52,257 bases of DNA from Actinomycetota bacterium (lineage in GTDB: Bacteria > Actinomycetota > Acidimicrobiia > Acidimicrobiales > Ilumatobacteraceae). The number at the start of each line of letters is the position of its first letter. The stretch's first letter is position 1. This document shows, piece by piece, positions 35,701-41,729 of this stretch. The stretch lies in the NCBI GenBank assembly GCA_027730505.1, contig JAQCGT010000004.1, positions 1-52,257 on the forward strand, given 5' to 3'. A model generated the notes under the pieces. It had not been told where the DNA came from and did not search any database. It saw only the letters and a list, made by a program, of their open reading frames with translations. Position numbers and translations under genes: made by a program.

Positions 35701-36050
35701 TCGGCGAAGCGAACGACACCGTGGAAACCGTCACGGTCGGTGATCGCCAGCGCCTCAAGACCCAGACGAGCAGCTTCTGTTACGAGGGCCTCGGGATGCG
35801 ATGCCCCTTCGAGGAACGAGAAGTTGGATCGAGTGTGAAGCTCGGCATAGGGGACCCGCGTCGCTGGCGCAGACCTGTTCGCCACCGGGGGCTCGAAGGG
35901 TTGCCGACGTCGGCTCCACGCCGGGGCATCGCCACCGGCGTTCCATGCCGGTGAGCCCGGTGCACGACCGTCGCGCCCAGGTGATAGATCCCGGCCGGAC
36001 AGCCGAGCCTCAAGCTCGTTCCAGGTCCACTGAGGATTGGTGAATCCCAT
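32727..36050 (-). CDS. dnaE2: error-prone DNA polymerase III alpha subunit DnaE2
   Basis: The 1107-residue C-family polymerase is the catalytic subunit of the SOS mutasome, copying past lesions with ImuB as clamp adaptor. It has the DnaE2-specific N-terminal extension, a PHP domain (YAELHTRSNFSFLEGAS), the polymerase catalytic Asp pair (PPDIDLDIESGRREEV), helix-hairpin-helix segments and a C-terminal OB domain (VVAGVVTHRQRPMTARGT). It lacks the C-terminal tau-binding end of DnaE1. The ATG at 36050 has no ribosome site, and a GATACT hexamer 7 nt upstream overlaps a perfect LexA palindrome, so it has its own SOS-controlled promoter. Confidence 0.97.
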   Translation of the reverse strand: MGFTNPQWTWNELEARLSGRDLSPGRDGRAPGSPAWNAGGDAPAWSRRRQPFEPPVANRSAPATRVPYAELHTRSNFSFLEGASHPEALVTEAARLGLEALAITDRDGFHGVVRFAEAARTLGVPTVFGAEVTGLAPIGTTPGDRVVLLADGPGGYARLARGLSIGLLAGSKGAPGHDLDRLGTEVSGVTWVLTGDAAGLVPAALCAEGPTAARRELERLVDRFGRDRVLVELWDHGDPIDHHRNDALVELAHRVGVGCVAANAITHATPAEADLAMAVQALGVRRSLEAARSQMASNGGAHLRSGAEQRRRFERYPGVLERTVDVARSAAFDLSLVAPALPPYPCPDGLDEMGYLRSLTADGARRRYGERPGIGEDMTLRSRAWTTIDRELALIEQLGFAGYFLVVWDIVEFCRRHDIYCQGRGSAANSAVCYALGITAADAVSLGLLFERFLSPHRDGPPDIDLDIESGRREEVIQYVYARYGRHHTAQVANVITYRARSAIRDAARALGHDPGRQDAWSRHVERWSGVERNAERSQGAIPDQVVELAARLEDAPRHLGVHSGGMVICDRPVIEVCPVEWARADGRSVLQWDKDDCAAAGLVKFDLLGLGMLSALHNAVDLVAEHRGYQIDLATLPQEDEVYAMLCRADTVGVFQVESRAQMATLPRLRPRRFYDLVVEVALIRPGPIQGGSVHPYIRRRNGLEPVTYLHPLLENSLSKTLGVPLFQEQLMQMAIDVAGFSAAEADELRQAMGSKRSAARMERLRSRFYDGMASRGITGGIADEIYMKMKAFANYGFPESHSVSFAYLVYASAWIKHHEPAAFCAALLNAQPMGFWSPHTLVRDARRHGVEVRTVDLNSSQAGATLIDNGSAIRLGLAPVRQVGRDLADRIVAERDASGPYASPEDLVRRVPEVTVAHLEALATAGAFEESCGLGRREALWMAGAAARSRPGTIPGMADEISTPRLPGMTPVEEAVADLWSTGVSPDGHPTSFLRSELDRLGVVTASRLGEHEADRTVVVAGVVTHRQRPMTARGTTFMNLEDETGLINVVVSTGCWTRFRHVARSAPALVVRGRLERSEGVVNIVAEHLQPLAAPGRSRSRNFR

Positions 36051-36057
36051 GAACGCG

Positions 36058-36063
36058 AGTATC
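36058..36063 (-). promoter_or_regulatory. dnaE2 -10 element
   Basis: GATACT ends 7 nt before the ATG and shares three bases with the LexA box, so LexA binding would exclude RNA polymerase. Confidence 0.45.
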
Positions 36064-36078
36064 GAACATATGTTCGAT
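36061..36078 (-). promoter_or_regulatory. LexA (SOS) box of dnaE2
   Basis: ATCGAACATATGTTCGAT is a perfect 18-bp palindrome that contains the actinobacterial SOS box TCGAAC-N4-GTTCGA. It lies 10 bp before the dnaE2 ATG. Confidence 0.93.
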
Positions 36079-36091
36079 CAGCGCAAGTGCA

Positions 36092-36679
36092 TCATCGCTG
36101 CGACAACCGGGAGAGCAACGCCGCCAGACGCGGATCGCCCGCCTGGCGAATCGCTGCCTGCCAGTCGAACCAGGCGACCGCTTGGCTCTCATCAGCAGGC
36201 GGAGCAGGGTCGGCATCTCCCCCCTCCACCAGATACCGCAGGTCGAGATGGGTGTGCCCGCGACCCCCGGCGTGCACATCGACATGGAGCAGATCGGGCC
36301 CGTCGGCCGCGAACGACACGACGAGGCCGGTCTCCTCAGCCGCCTCCCTGAGTGCCGCATCCCACGGATTCTCTCCCGGATCGACGTGCCCGCCCGGCTG
36401 CAACCACATGCCGAGACGCCGATGTTCGAGCAACACCGTTCCGCGCGGTCCGATCACGATCGCCGAACCGGTGATGTGCACTGGGTCATCACGCTGGTCG
36501 AAGGGATCGGCGCCACGGGCGAGTAACCGGTCGACCTCGAGGTCGAAAAGCATCATCGAGCGCTCTTCATCAGCATCGGCCGGGGTGTGCGCTGCCAACT
36601 GAGCGCGAACGAGTTCGATCCGTTCCGTCGGCGAGCGTCGGGCAGCCATGACGTGACCGTACCGGGGGGCCTCAGTCAT
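36092..36679 (-). CDS. NUDIX hydrolase in the mutasome operon
   Basis: The 195-residue protein has a full NUDIX box, GGHVDPGENPWDAALREAAE continuing ETGL, near residue 95, and an N-terminal helical extension of about 65 residues. Members hydrolyse nucleoside diphosphates linked to another moiety, including oxidised dNTPs. Its start overlaps the imuB stop by 8 nt and has GGGGAG just upstream; an ATG at 36649 is an alternative. It ends 41 nt before the dnaE2 start, sitting between imuB and dnaE2. Being co-transcribed with imuAB makes it likely DNA-damage inducible; sanitation of damaged nucleotides is an attractive but unproven role. Confidence 0.92.
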   Translation of the reverse strand: MTEAPRYGHVMAARRSPTERIELVRAQLAAHTPADADEERSMMLFDLEVDRLLARGADPFDQRDDPVHITGSAIVIGPRGTVLLEHRRLGMWLQPGGHVDPGENPWDAALREAAEETGLVVSFAADGPDLLHVDVHAGGRGHTHLDLRYLVEGGDADPAPPADESQAVAWFDWQAAIRQAGDPRLAALLSRLSQR

Positions 36680-38237
36680 AGCTCCCCATCAGCGACCAGC
36701 ACCGCTGCTCGACGGCGAGGAGGTGCGCCCGACCATCGTCGAGCACCACCTGGAGGCGGGCCATGCGACGGCGATGACGCTGATCCCACCAACGTTCGAG
36801 AAGAGGCCACGGCCCCGCCCAGAACACCACCTGGTGGCGGCTCCCTCCGATCACGACGATGGCTGGTTCAGCGTTGACCTCACCTCGACCCGACACCGAC
36901 ACCGGCTGCCCGGAACGATCGAGTACCTCGACCAGCACTGCGTCCACCGGCACCACGGTCGGGGTCGGATGGGCCACGCTCCCGGGCCACACCGGAGCCG
37001 GATACCCGCGTGCCGAGTCATCGAGATCTGCCGTCGACGCCGGTACCCAGGAGCACCGCTCACCGGGCAGCCGACCTCCTGCGGTCACAGGCACCCGAAC
37101 CGACTCGTCACCACAGATCGCTGCCAGCCGAGCCACAGCGCGATTAGCCGCTGAGTCCGCAGCGGTGATCCCACCCCAGAAGCCGTCTTGGCGCCCGACA
37201 TCGGCACGCACCCCGACGACACGGAGCCGCACCAGGACAATCCCCGCGGTGATCGACCCGCCACCTGCCGCCCACGAGTCGAGCTGCCAACGCCCTCGAT
37301 CGACGAGCGCAGCGGCACTGAAACCCTCGGATCGGTACCAATGACGCTCGGTCCACTCGGAGTGCTCCGTCTCGGCGCTGATCACCGCCGACGTGCACGA
37401 CAGCCCCGATCCGCTCAGTTGTTCCACCAGTTCCGAGGCCATTTCGCGGATGGCGAACACTGCCGGGGACACCGTGGTCAGTGGATCGTCAAACCGCCGT
37501 TCGAACTCTGGAAGCGAACCCGGATCGACCGCTGCCAAAGGGCGATCGTCGAGACCGGTTGCAATCCGGTGAGCCCTGGAACCCTCTGTGCCGAACCGTG
37601 CCAGCACCCCGCCGGGTTCGAGAGCGGCGAGCGCGCCGACCGTGGTGATGCCAAGACGATCGAACAGGTCAACGGTCTCGGCCGAGAGGAGTCCGACTTC
37701 GTGAAGACAGCCGATTGGCAATGGAGCAAGAAACGATGGGGATCCGCCCATGGGGACGATCAACGGAGCGTCCACGGCGCGACCGGCAGCCACTGACGAG
37801 ACGGTGGGCCCATCGGCGACACCGATCGCCACGCCTGTCGATGATGGATGAGCGGCGATGGCTTCGGCAACAGCGGCGACGACCCCACCCTCGCCACCGA
37901 GTCGTCGCGTCGGACCACGCATGTCGAAACGGAGTTCGCCGGGGCGATCGACCTCGATACGCGGAACCACGGCATCGGTGATCGCTGCGATGAGTGGTTC
38001 GAAGGCTCGAACCTCGGCAAGGGGATCCCGTTCCAACACGTCAGCCGTCGGGCAAGCGCGAACAGCCATCCGACGACGATCACCGACATTGACACCATGG
38101 GCGCGCGCCTCGGCAGATGCTGCGACTACCCGGCCACGATCGATCACCACCACGGGCTCCCTGTCGGGAGCGACCGCCACCACCGGCCAGTCAGGAATCG
38201 CCAAGGTGAGGGTCCGGACCATGCCCGACGAGGTCAC
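36672..38237 (-). CDS. imuB: ImuB, inactive Y-family polymerase homologue
   Basis: ImuB is the hub of the mutasome, linking DnaE2 and ImuA to the beta clamp. The 521-residue protein has the Y-family palm/fingers layout but not the catalytic acids: the first motif reads LTLAIPDWPVVAVAPD and the second LRFDMRGPTRRLGG instead of a SIDE-type triad, as in other ImuB proteins. GITTVGALAALEPGGVLARFG is the HhH thumb region, and the C-terminus ends LMGSYD, similar to the GRYD ending of the family. The GTG start overlaps the imuA stop by 4 nt, and the NUDIX gene overlaps its end. Confidence 0.93.
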   Translation of the reverse strand: MTSSGMVRTLTLAIPDWPVVAVAPDREPVVVIDRGRVVAASAEARAHGVNVGDRRRMAVRACPTADVLERDPLAEVRAFEPLIAAITDAVVPRIEVDRPGELRFDMRGPTRRLGGEGGVVAAVAEAIAAHPSSTGVAIGVADGPTVSSVAAGRAVDAPLIVPMGGSPSFLAPLPIGCLHEVGLLSAETVDLFDRLGITTVGALAALEPGGVLARFGTEGSRAHRIATGLDDRPLAAVDPGSLPEFERRFDDPLTTVSPAVFAIREMASELVEQLSGSGLSCTSAVISAETEHSEWTERHWYRSEGFSAAALVDRGRWQLDSWAAGGGSITAGIVLVRLRVVGVRADVGRQDGFWGGITAADSAANRAVARLAAICGDESVRVPVTAGGRLPGERCSWVPASTADLDDSARGYPAPVWPGSVAHPTPTVVPVDAVLVEVLDRSGQPVSVSGRGEVNAEPAIVVIGGSRHQVVFWAGPWPLLERWWDQRHRRRMARLQVVLDDGRAHLLAVEQRCWSLMGSYD

Positions 38238-38899
38238 ACCGTCCGCAACCGGGGTTCCGGTGCGCTCACCTCCTCGATGGGCCCAGGGCCTCCCGACGTG
38301 GCGGGAAGATGAAGATCGCAGGTGATCGGTCGTGGCGTCCGTCGCCCCGAGCGTTCAACACGAACGCGACGCGACACCAATCGGCCGGTGCCGCGGCCGA
38401 TTCCCGTCCAGATCGGGTCCACCGTCGAGAACACCAGATCACCTGACCTCGACTCGTTGCCGACGACGACCACCACCGCCTCGCGGGAGCGAATGCGCTG
38501 GGCGACGCGTCGAGCCAATTGCTCCGACATCGACCTCGCGCCGATGATGATCAACTCGAATCCATCGAGGGCGGCACCCACGGCTTCAGCCGTCGATGAC
38601 CCCGCTGACACCGACACCACGCGATGCGGGGGAACTCCAGCCTCAGCCAATGCCTCAGCGGGAAGATCCTCGAGATCGATGATGGCCAACCAGCACCCAC
38701 CACTCACCGCCGCTGCGGCGATGGCCAGCGCAAGGGAACGGGCCGCCGGGCCGCAGCACGAGATGACGCGACCCCTGACCAAGCCGCTCTCGGGAAACAA
38801 CGATGACAACGCAGGCACGACCGGCAGGACGTGATCAGCCGAAACCAGATCGGCAGCGGAGCGGAGTGCAACCGCGTGTGTGTCAGCGACAGCGACCAT
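38234..38899 (-). CDS. imuA: ImuA-like RecA-fold protein
   Basis: The 221-residue protein is a short RecA-fold protein (ImuA-prime type) that accompanies ImuB in many bacteria. LFPESGLVRGRVISCCGPAA followed by RSLALAI corresponds to the RecA entry segment, but the P-loop is degenerate (GPAARSLALA, no GKT/S), so ATP binding is doubtful. A second-half strand IIDLEDLPAEAL and IIIGARSMSEQ are RecA-like. The ATG at 38899 is chosen since TACCAT lies 6 nt upstream and the LexA box precedes it; the track start at 38959 would place the box inside the gene. It is first in the operon imuA-imuB-NUDIX. Confidence 0.88.
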   Translation of the reverse strand: MVAVADTHAVALRSAADLVSADHVLPVVPALSSLFPESGLVRGRVISCCGPAARSLALAIAAAAVSGGCWLAIIDLEDLPAEALAEAGVPPHRVVSVSAGSSTAEAVGAALDGFELIIIGARSMSEQLARRVAQRIRSREAVVVVVGNESRSGDLVFSTVDPIWTGIGRGTGRLVSRRVRVERSGRRTPRPITCDLHLPATSGGPGPIEEVSAPEPRLRTV

Positions 38900-38905
38900 A
38901 CGGTC

Positions 38906-38911
38906 ATGGTA
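38906..38911 (-). promoter_or_regulatory. imuA -10 element, leaderless type
   Basis: TACCAT ends 6 nt before the imuA ATG and directly abuts the LexA box. Confidence 0.5.
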
Positions 38912-38927
38912 GCGAACAGGTGTTCGA
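38912..38927 (-). promoter_or_regulatory. LexA (SOS) box of the imuA operon
   Basis: GCGAACAGGTGTTCGA matches CGAAC-N4-GTTCG with perfect arms. It lies just upstream of the -10 hexamer, in the position expected for LexA repression. Confidence 0.88.
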
Positions 38928-38967
38928 TCATCACGAGCCGGCCTACGCATTGCGCGCACGCCCGGGC

Positions 38968-38973
38968 CAAACT
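38968..38973 (+). promoter_or_regulatory. -10-like hexamer of the S51 fusion gene
   Basis: CAAACT ends 6 nt before the GTG at 38980. The LexA box sits 41 bp upstream, close enough that LexA might also affect this divergent gene. Confidence 0.4.
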
Positions 38974-38979
38974 GGACTC

Positions 38980-40281
38980 GTGACCTCTGAAAGCGCCTCG
39001 AACACCCCTCGGATCCTCGCTCTCATGGGCTCGGGCGAGACAGCCCCGACGATGGTTGGAACCCACCGGCGCCTCGCTGCGATGCTGGCCACCGGACCGG
39101 CAACTGTGCGTCGCGAGGTCACCGCCGCCCTCATCGACACCCCCTACGGTTTCCAGGAGAACGCAGCAGAGCTCGCCGAACGCGCCGTCAAGTACTTCTC
39201 CGAGTCGATCGATGTCGATCTGAACGTGGCCGGGCTCACCGAGTTCGAGCGCATCGATCCCCTCCACCGCGAACGCGGACTCGACCTGCTGCGTTCAGCC
39301 GACTACCTCTTCGCTGGCCCCGGTTCCCCCACGTACGCCCTGCGTCAGTGGGCGCTCAGTCCGGTTCCCGACATCCTGCGATCCAAACTCGCGAGCGGTG
39401 GCATCGTCGTGTTCGCCTCTGCAGCTGCGCTGACGATCGGGCGTCGCACCGTGCCGGTCTACGAGATCTACAAGTGCGGGATCGAACCGCACTGGCTCGA
39501 TGGCCTCGACATCCTCGGCGACCTTGGCATCGGGGCCTGCGTCATCCCTCACTACGACAACGCAGAAGGAGGGCACCATGACACCCGCTACTGCTATCTC
39601 GGCGAGCGACGTCTCGTGGCACTTGAGCGCGATCTACCCGATGACACATGGATTCTCGGCATCGACGAGCACACAGGACTCGTCATCGACCTCTCCACCG
39701 GCCGGGTAGACGTGGTGGGCAACGGTAACGTCACGATCAGGGTCGATGGGCACTCACGCATTCTCGAGACCGGCACCGCCATCGGGATTGAGGAATTGAT
39801 CGATCCGCGACACAACATGGAGACCAACTCGGCCACGGTCGTTGCGACCCCAACTGAAACGGACATCGCATCCGAGTCCGCCCCCAAGATCGAGACATCG
39901 CTCATCGCCTCGGCGCAACGAATTGCCGAGACGTTCGATGCTGCATTGGCAGCCGGCGATGGTGACCTCGCCACCCGCTCGGCGCTCGATCTCGAAACGA
40001 CGATGGTCGACTGGTCAGCCGACCCGACGTTGAGCGATGAGGCTGACCGCGCCCGAGACATGCTCCGGTCGATGATCAGCCGCTTGGGTTCCGCTGCGAT
40101 CGCTGGGCTCGGAGACCCTCGTGAGATCCTCGCACCGCTGGTGACCGCACTTCTCGACATGCGTGCGACAGCGCGCGAGGAGCGTCGCTACGCCGATGCC
40201 GACCTGGTCAGGGACCGACTGATCGCCGCTGGAATAGATGTCCGCGACACCCCTGATGGTGTCGAGTGGGATCTCGCCTGA
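38980..40281 (+). CDS. peptidase S51-like protein fused to a CysRS C-terminal-like domain
   Basis: The 433-residue protein has an N-terminal part (about 10-265) of the peptidase E/cyanophycinase (S51) class: LALMGSGETAPTM, nucleophile Ser in VVFASAAAL (about residue 145), His in VIPHYDNAEGGHHDTR and an acid in GIDEHTGL. A linker of about 40 residues rich in Thr, Glu and Ala leads to a C-terminal helical domain (about 310-433) whose end, EERRYADADLVRDRLIAAGI then DTPDGVEW, is like the anticodon-side end of cysteinyl-tRNA synthetase. That combination suggests a Cys- or tRNA-related peptidase/amidotransferase, an inference only. GTG 38980 is chosen as a leaderless start; the track start lies in imuA. 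Confidence 0.82.
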   Translation: MTSESASNTPRILALMGSGETAPTMVGTHRRLAAMLATGPATVRREVTAALIDTPYGFQENAAELAERAVKYFSESIDVDLNVAGLTEFERIDPLHRERGLDLLRSADYLFAGPGSPTYALRQWALSPVPDILRSKLASGGIVVFASAAALTIGRRTVPVYEIYKCGIEPHWLDGLDILGDLGIGACVIPHYDNAEGGHHDTRYCYLGERRLVALERDLPDDTWILGIDEHTGLVIDLSTGRVDVVGNGNVTIRVDGHSRILETGTAIGIEELIDPRHNMETNSATVVATPTETDIASESAPKIETSLIASAQRIAETFDAALAAGDGDLATRSALDLETTMVDWSADPTLSDEADRARDMLRSMISRLGSAAIAGLGDPREILAPLVTALLDMRATAREERRYADADLVRDRLIAAGIDVRDTPDGVEWDLA

Positions 40282-40284
40282 GGG

Positions 40285-41133
40285 TCACGCCGACCGGGAA
40301 TCGACCACCAACTGGCCGAGGAGCGCCAGCAATTCGTCGACATCGTGCGGGCAATGATCTGCTCCGATCGAAGCCGAGGCCGCGGAGTCGACAAGAGCGT
40401 GACCACCGGCGATCACAATCGTTCCAGCACGGCCAGTCCGGATCGCCGCACACGCCTCGGCGGCGGCGGGAAGATTCGCTGAATCGGTCACTGAGAGAAT
40501 CACGGCGACCGGATCCGACTCCGCAGCTGCGGTCACGAATGATTCACCCGGCACATCAGCACCGAGATCGGAGACCTCCCAACCTGCCGCCCGAAGCAGA
40601 TCGGCCAGCATCGACACGACGATGCTGTGACGCTCGCCGGCCGGGGCCCCGACGACGATCACTCCGCGGCTGCGACCGCGCCGTGCCAGCATCGGGCCCA
40701 ACCGACCGATGAGACGCTGCACGACCGCCGATGCCCGATGTTCTGCAGCGATGTCCAATTCGCCCGCCGCCCAGCGGTCACCGATCGACACCATCGCCGG
40801 AGCGATGACCTCGGTGTAGACCCGATCGACCGATGCGCCGGCCGACATGGCCCCTTCGACCACACCCCACGCACCACTGCCGTCACCGGCGATGAGGCGC
40901 GCTTCCATGCGTTCGGCCCAGGGAGCGGTGCGTCGAGAGCGGCCAGGGACACCCCGGCTCGAACCCGACCCGGACCCCTCTCGGAACGCCTCGAGGTCAG
41001 CAACCGTCACTCGCCACTCACCGTCGACTTTCTCGGCCGACAACTGGCCGTGGCGAACGTAGCGATAGGCGGTCATGTAGTGGACACCGAGAAGCTCTGC
41101 CACCTCATGCAGCGTGTGGTGTCCTACTGTCAC
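40285..41133 (-). CDS. CarH-like B12-binding transcriptional regulator
   Basis: The 282-residue protein has a MerR/excisionase-type DNA-binding head (TLHEVAELLGVHYMTAYRYV and the GEWRV wing), a Gly/Ser linker, then a four-helix cap with the Wx9EH motif (DRWAAGELDIAAEH), diagnostic of CarH-type adenosylcobalamin photoreceptors. The B12-binding domain shows ERHSIV (ExHxxG with Val for the last Gly), then Ser 41 residues later and GG after a further 26, the CarH spacing. Such proteins repress genes in the dark and release DNA in light. Neighbouring targets are unclear. GTG 41133 has TAACCT 7 nt upstream. Confidence 0.88.
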   Translation of the reverse strand: MTVGHHTLHEVAELLGVHYMTAYRYVRHGQLSAEKVDGEWRVTVADLEAFREGSGSGSSRGVPGRSRRTAPWAERMEARLIAGDGSGAWGVVEGAMSAGASVDRVYTEVIAPAMVSIGDRWAAGELDIAAEHRASAVVQRLIGRLGPMLARRGRSRGVIVVGAPAGERHSIVVSMLADLLRAAGWEVSDLGADVPGESFVTAAAESDPVAVILSVTDSANLPAAAEACAAIRTGRAGTIVIAGGHALVDSAASASIGADHCPHDVDELLALLGQLVVDSRSA

Positions 41134-41140
41134 GCCCCGG

Positions 41141-41146
41141 AGGTTA
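41141..41146 (-). promoter_or_regulatory. CarH-like gene -10 element, leaderless type
   Basis: TAACCT ends 7 nt before the GTG at 41133, in the gap after the Nfu gene. Confidence 0.5.
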
Positions 41147-41194
41147 GGGAGGGTTCCAGCGCTGTGCGTGACCGAGCAGCAACGCCGGGAAGGG

Positions 41195-41644
41195 TTATTT
41201 CGAGGCCCACCGTTCACGGGCCGCCCGGCTCCGCTCGAGCAGATGGGGCGGAACGCGCTTGGCTGCCTCGGAGAGCTCGACTCCCCCCTCGCCACCACCT
41301 GATGCCGACTCTGGGGCATCCTCTGGCTCGAGGTCGTCGAATGTGGGTGGCTCTACACCTGGCAACCAATACTGATACAGGTCGCCGACGATGGCGGCCA
41401 GGCCCGTCGAATCACGGCCCTTGGCCAGATCGACGGTCACGATATTCGAATACACGTGCACCGCTGCCACTTGACCAGTGTCGAACAGACGCCTCGCCAA
41501 GACGGCACTCGGTCGATCACCACGGGCATCGGCGGTCGTCGCAAATCGCTCGTGTCCCTGACCCGACAGCGTGCGATTCAGTTCGAACCTGACGATCCCA
41601 GGGGATCCCGCTGCCTTCTCGACCACACCGACCGACTGTCCCAT
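41195..41644 (-). CDS. Nfu/NifU N-terminal-domain protein
   Basis: The 149-residue protein has an Nfu_N-like domain of about 90 residues (VRFELNRTLSGQGHERF, then PSAVLARRLFDTGQVAAVHV and SNIVTVDL), which in Nfu proteins precedes the CxxC iron-sulfur scaffold. Here the CxxC domain is missing; an acidic, Gly/Ser-rich tail ends RSRAARERWASK. It may therefore be an adaptor rather than a cluster carrier. I use ATG 41644 because TAGTTT lies 7 nt upstream; the track begins at a TTG. It is 61 nt upstream of the CarH-like gene on the same strand. Confidence 0.8.
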   Translation of the reverse strand: MGQSVGVVEKAAGSPGIVRFELNRTLSGQGHERFATTADARGDRPSAVLARRLFDTGQVAAVHVYSNIVTVDLAKGRDSTGLAAIVGDLYQYWLPGVEPPTFDDLEPEDAPESASGGGEGGVELSEAAKRVPPHLLERSRAARERWASK

Positions 41645-41651
41645 GGACGGC

Positions 41652-41657
41652 AAACTA
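41652..41657 (-). promoter_or_regulatory. Nfu-domain gene -10 element, leaderless type
   Basis: TAGTTT ends 7 nt before the ATG at 41644. Confidence 0.5.
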
Positions 41658-41716
41658 CCGCACCCCGACCTTCGGCGCCTCCCTCATTGATCGACCAACG
41701 GGCTTCGAACGAGGGA

Positions 41717-41722
41717 TAACGT
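41717..41722 (+). promoter_or_regulatory. trkH -10 element, leaderless type
   Basis: TAACGT ends 7 nt before the GTG at 41730 and would drive the trkH-trkA pair. Confidence 0.5.
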
Positions 41723-41729
41723 CCCCGCC

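Noticed and set aside
34800-35954. 384-residue open frame on the plus strand across dnaE2
   Set aside because: It is entirely antisense to the clear dnaE2 coding sequence, with no ribosome site and no family motif; a long shadow ORF caused by high-GC codon bias.
38900-38959. Track start of imuA at 38959
   Set aside because: It would put the LexA box and -10 hexamer inside the coding region.
40627-41592. 321-residue plus-strand ORF
   Set aside because: It covers the CarH-like and Nfu genes in antisense; Arg/His/Pro-rich composition typical of a shadow frame.
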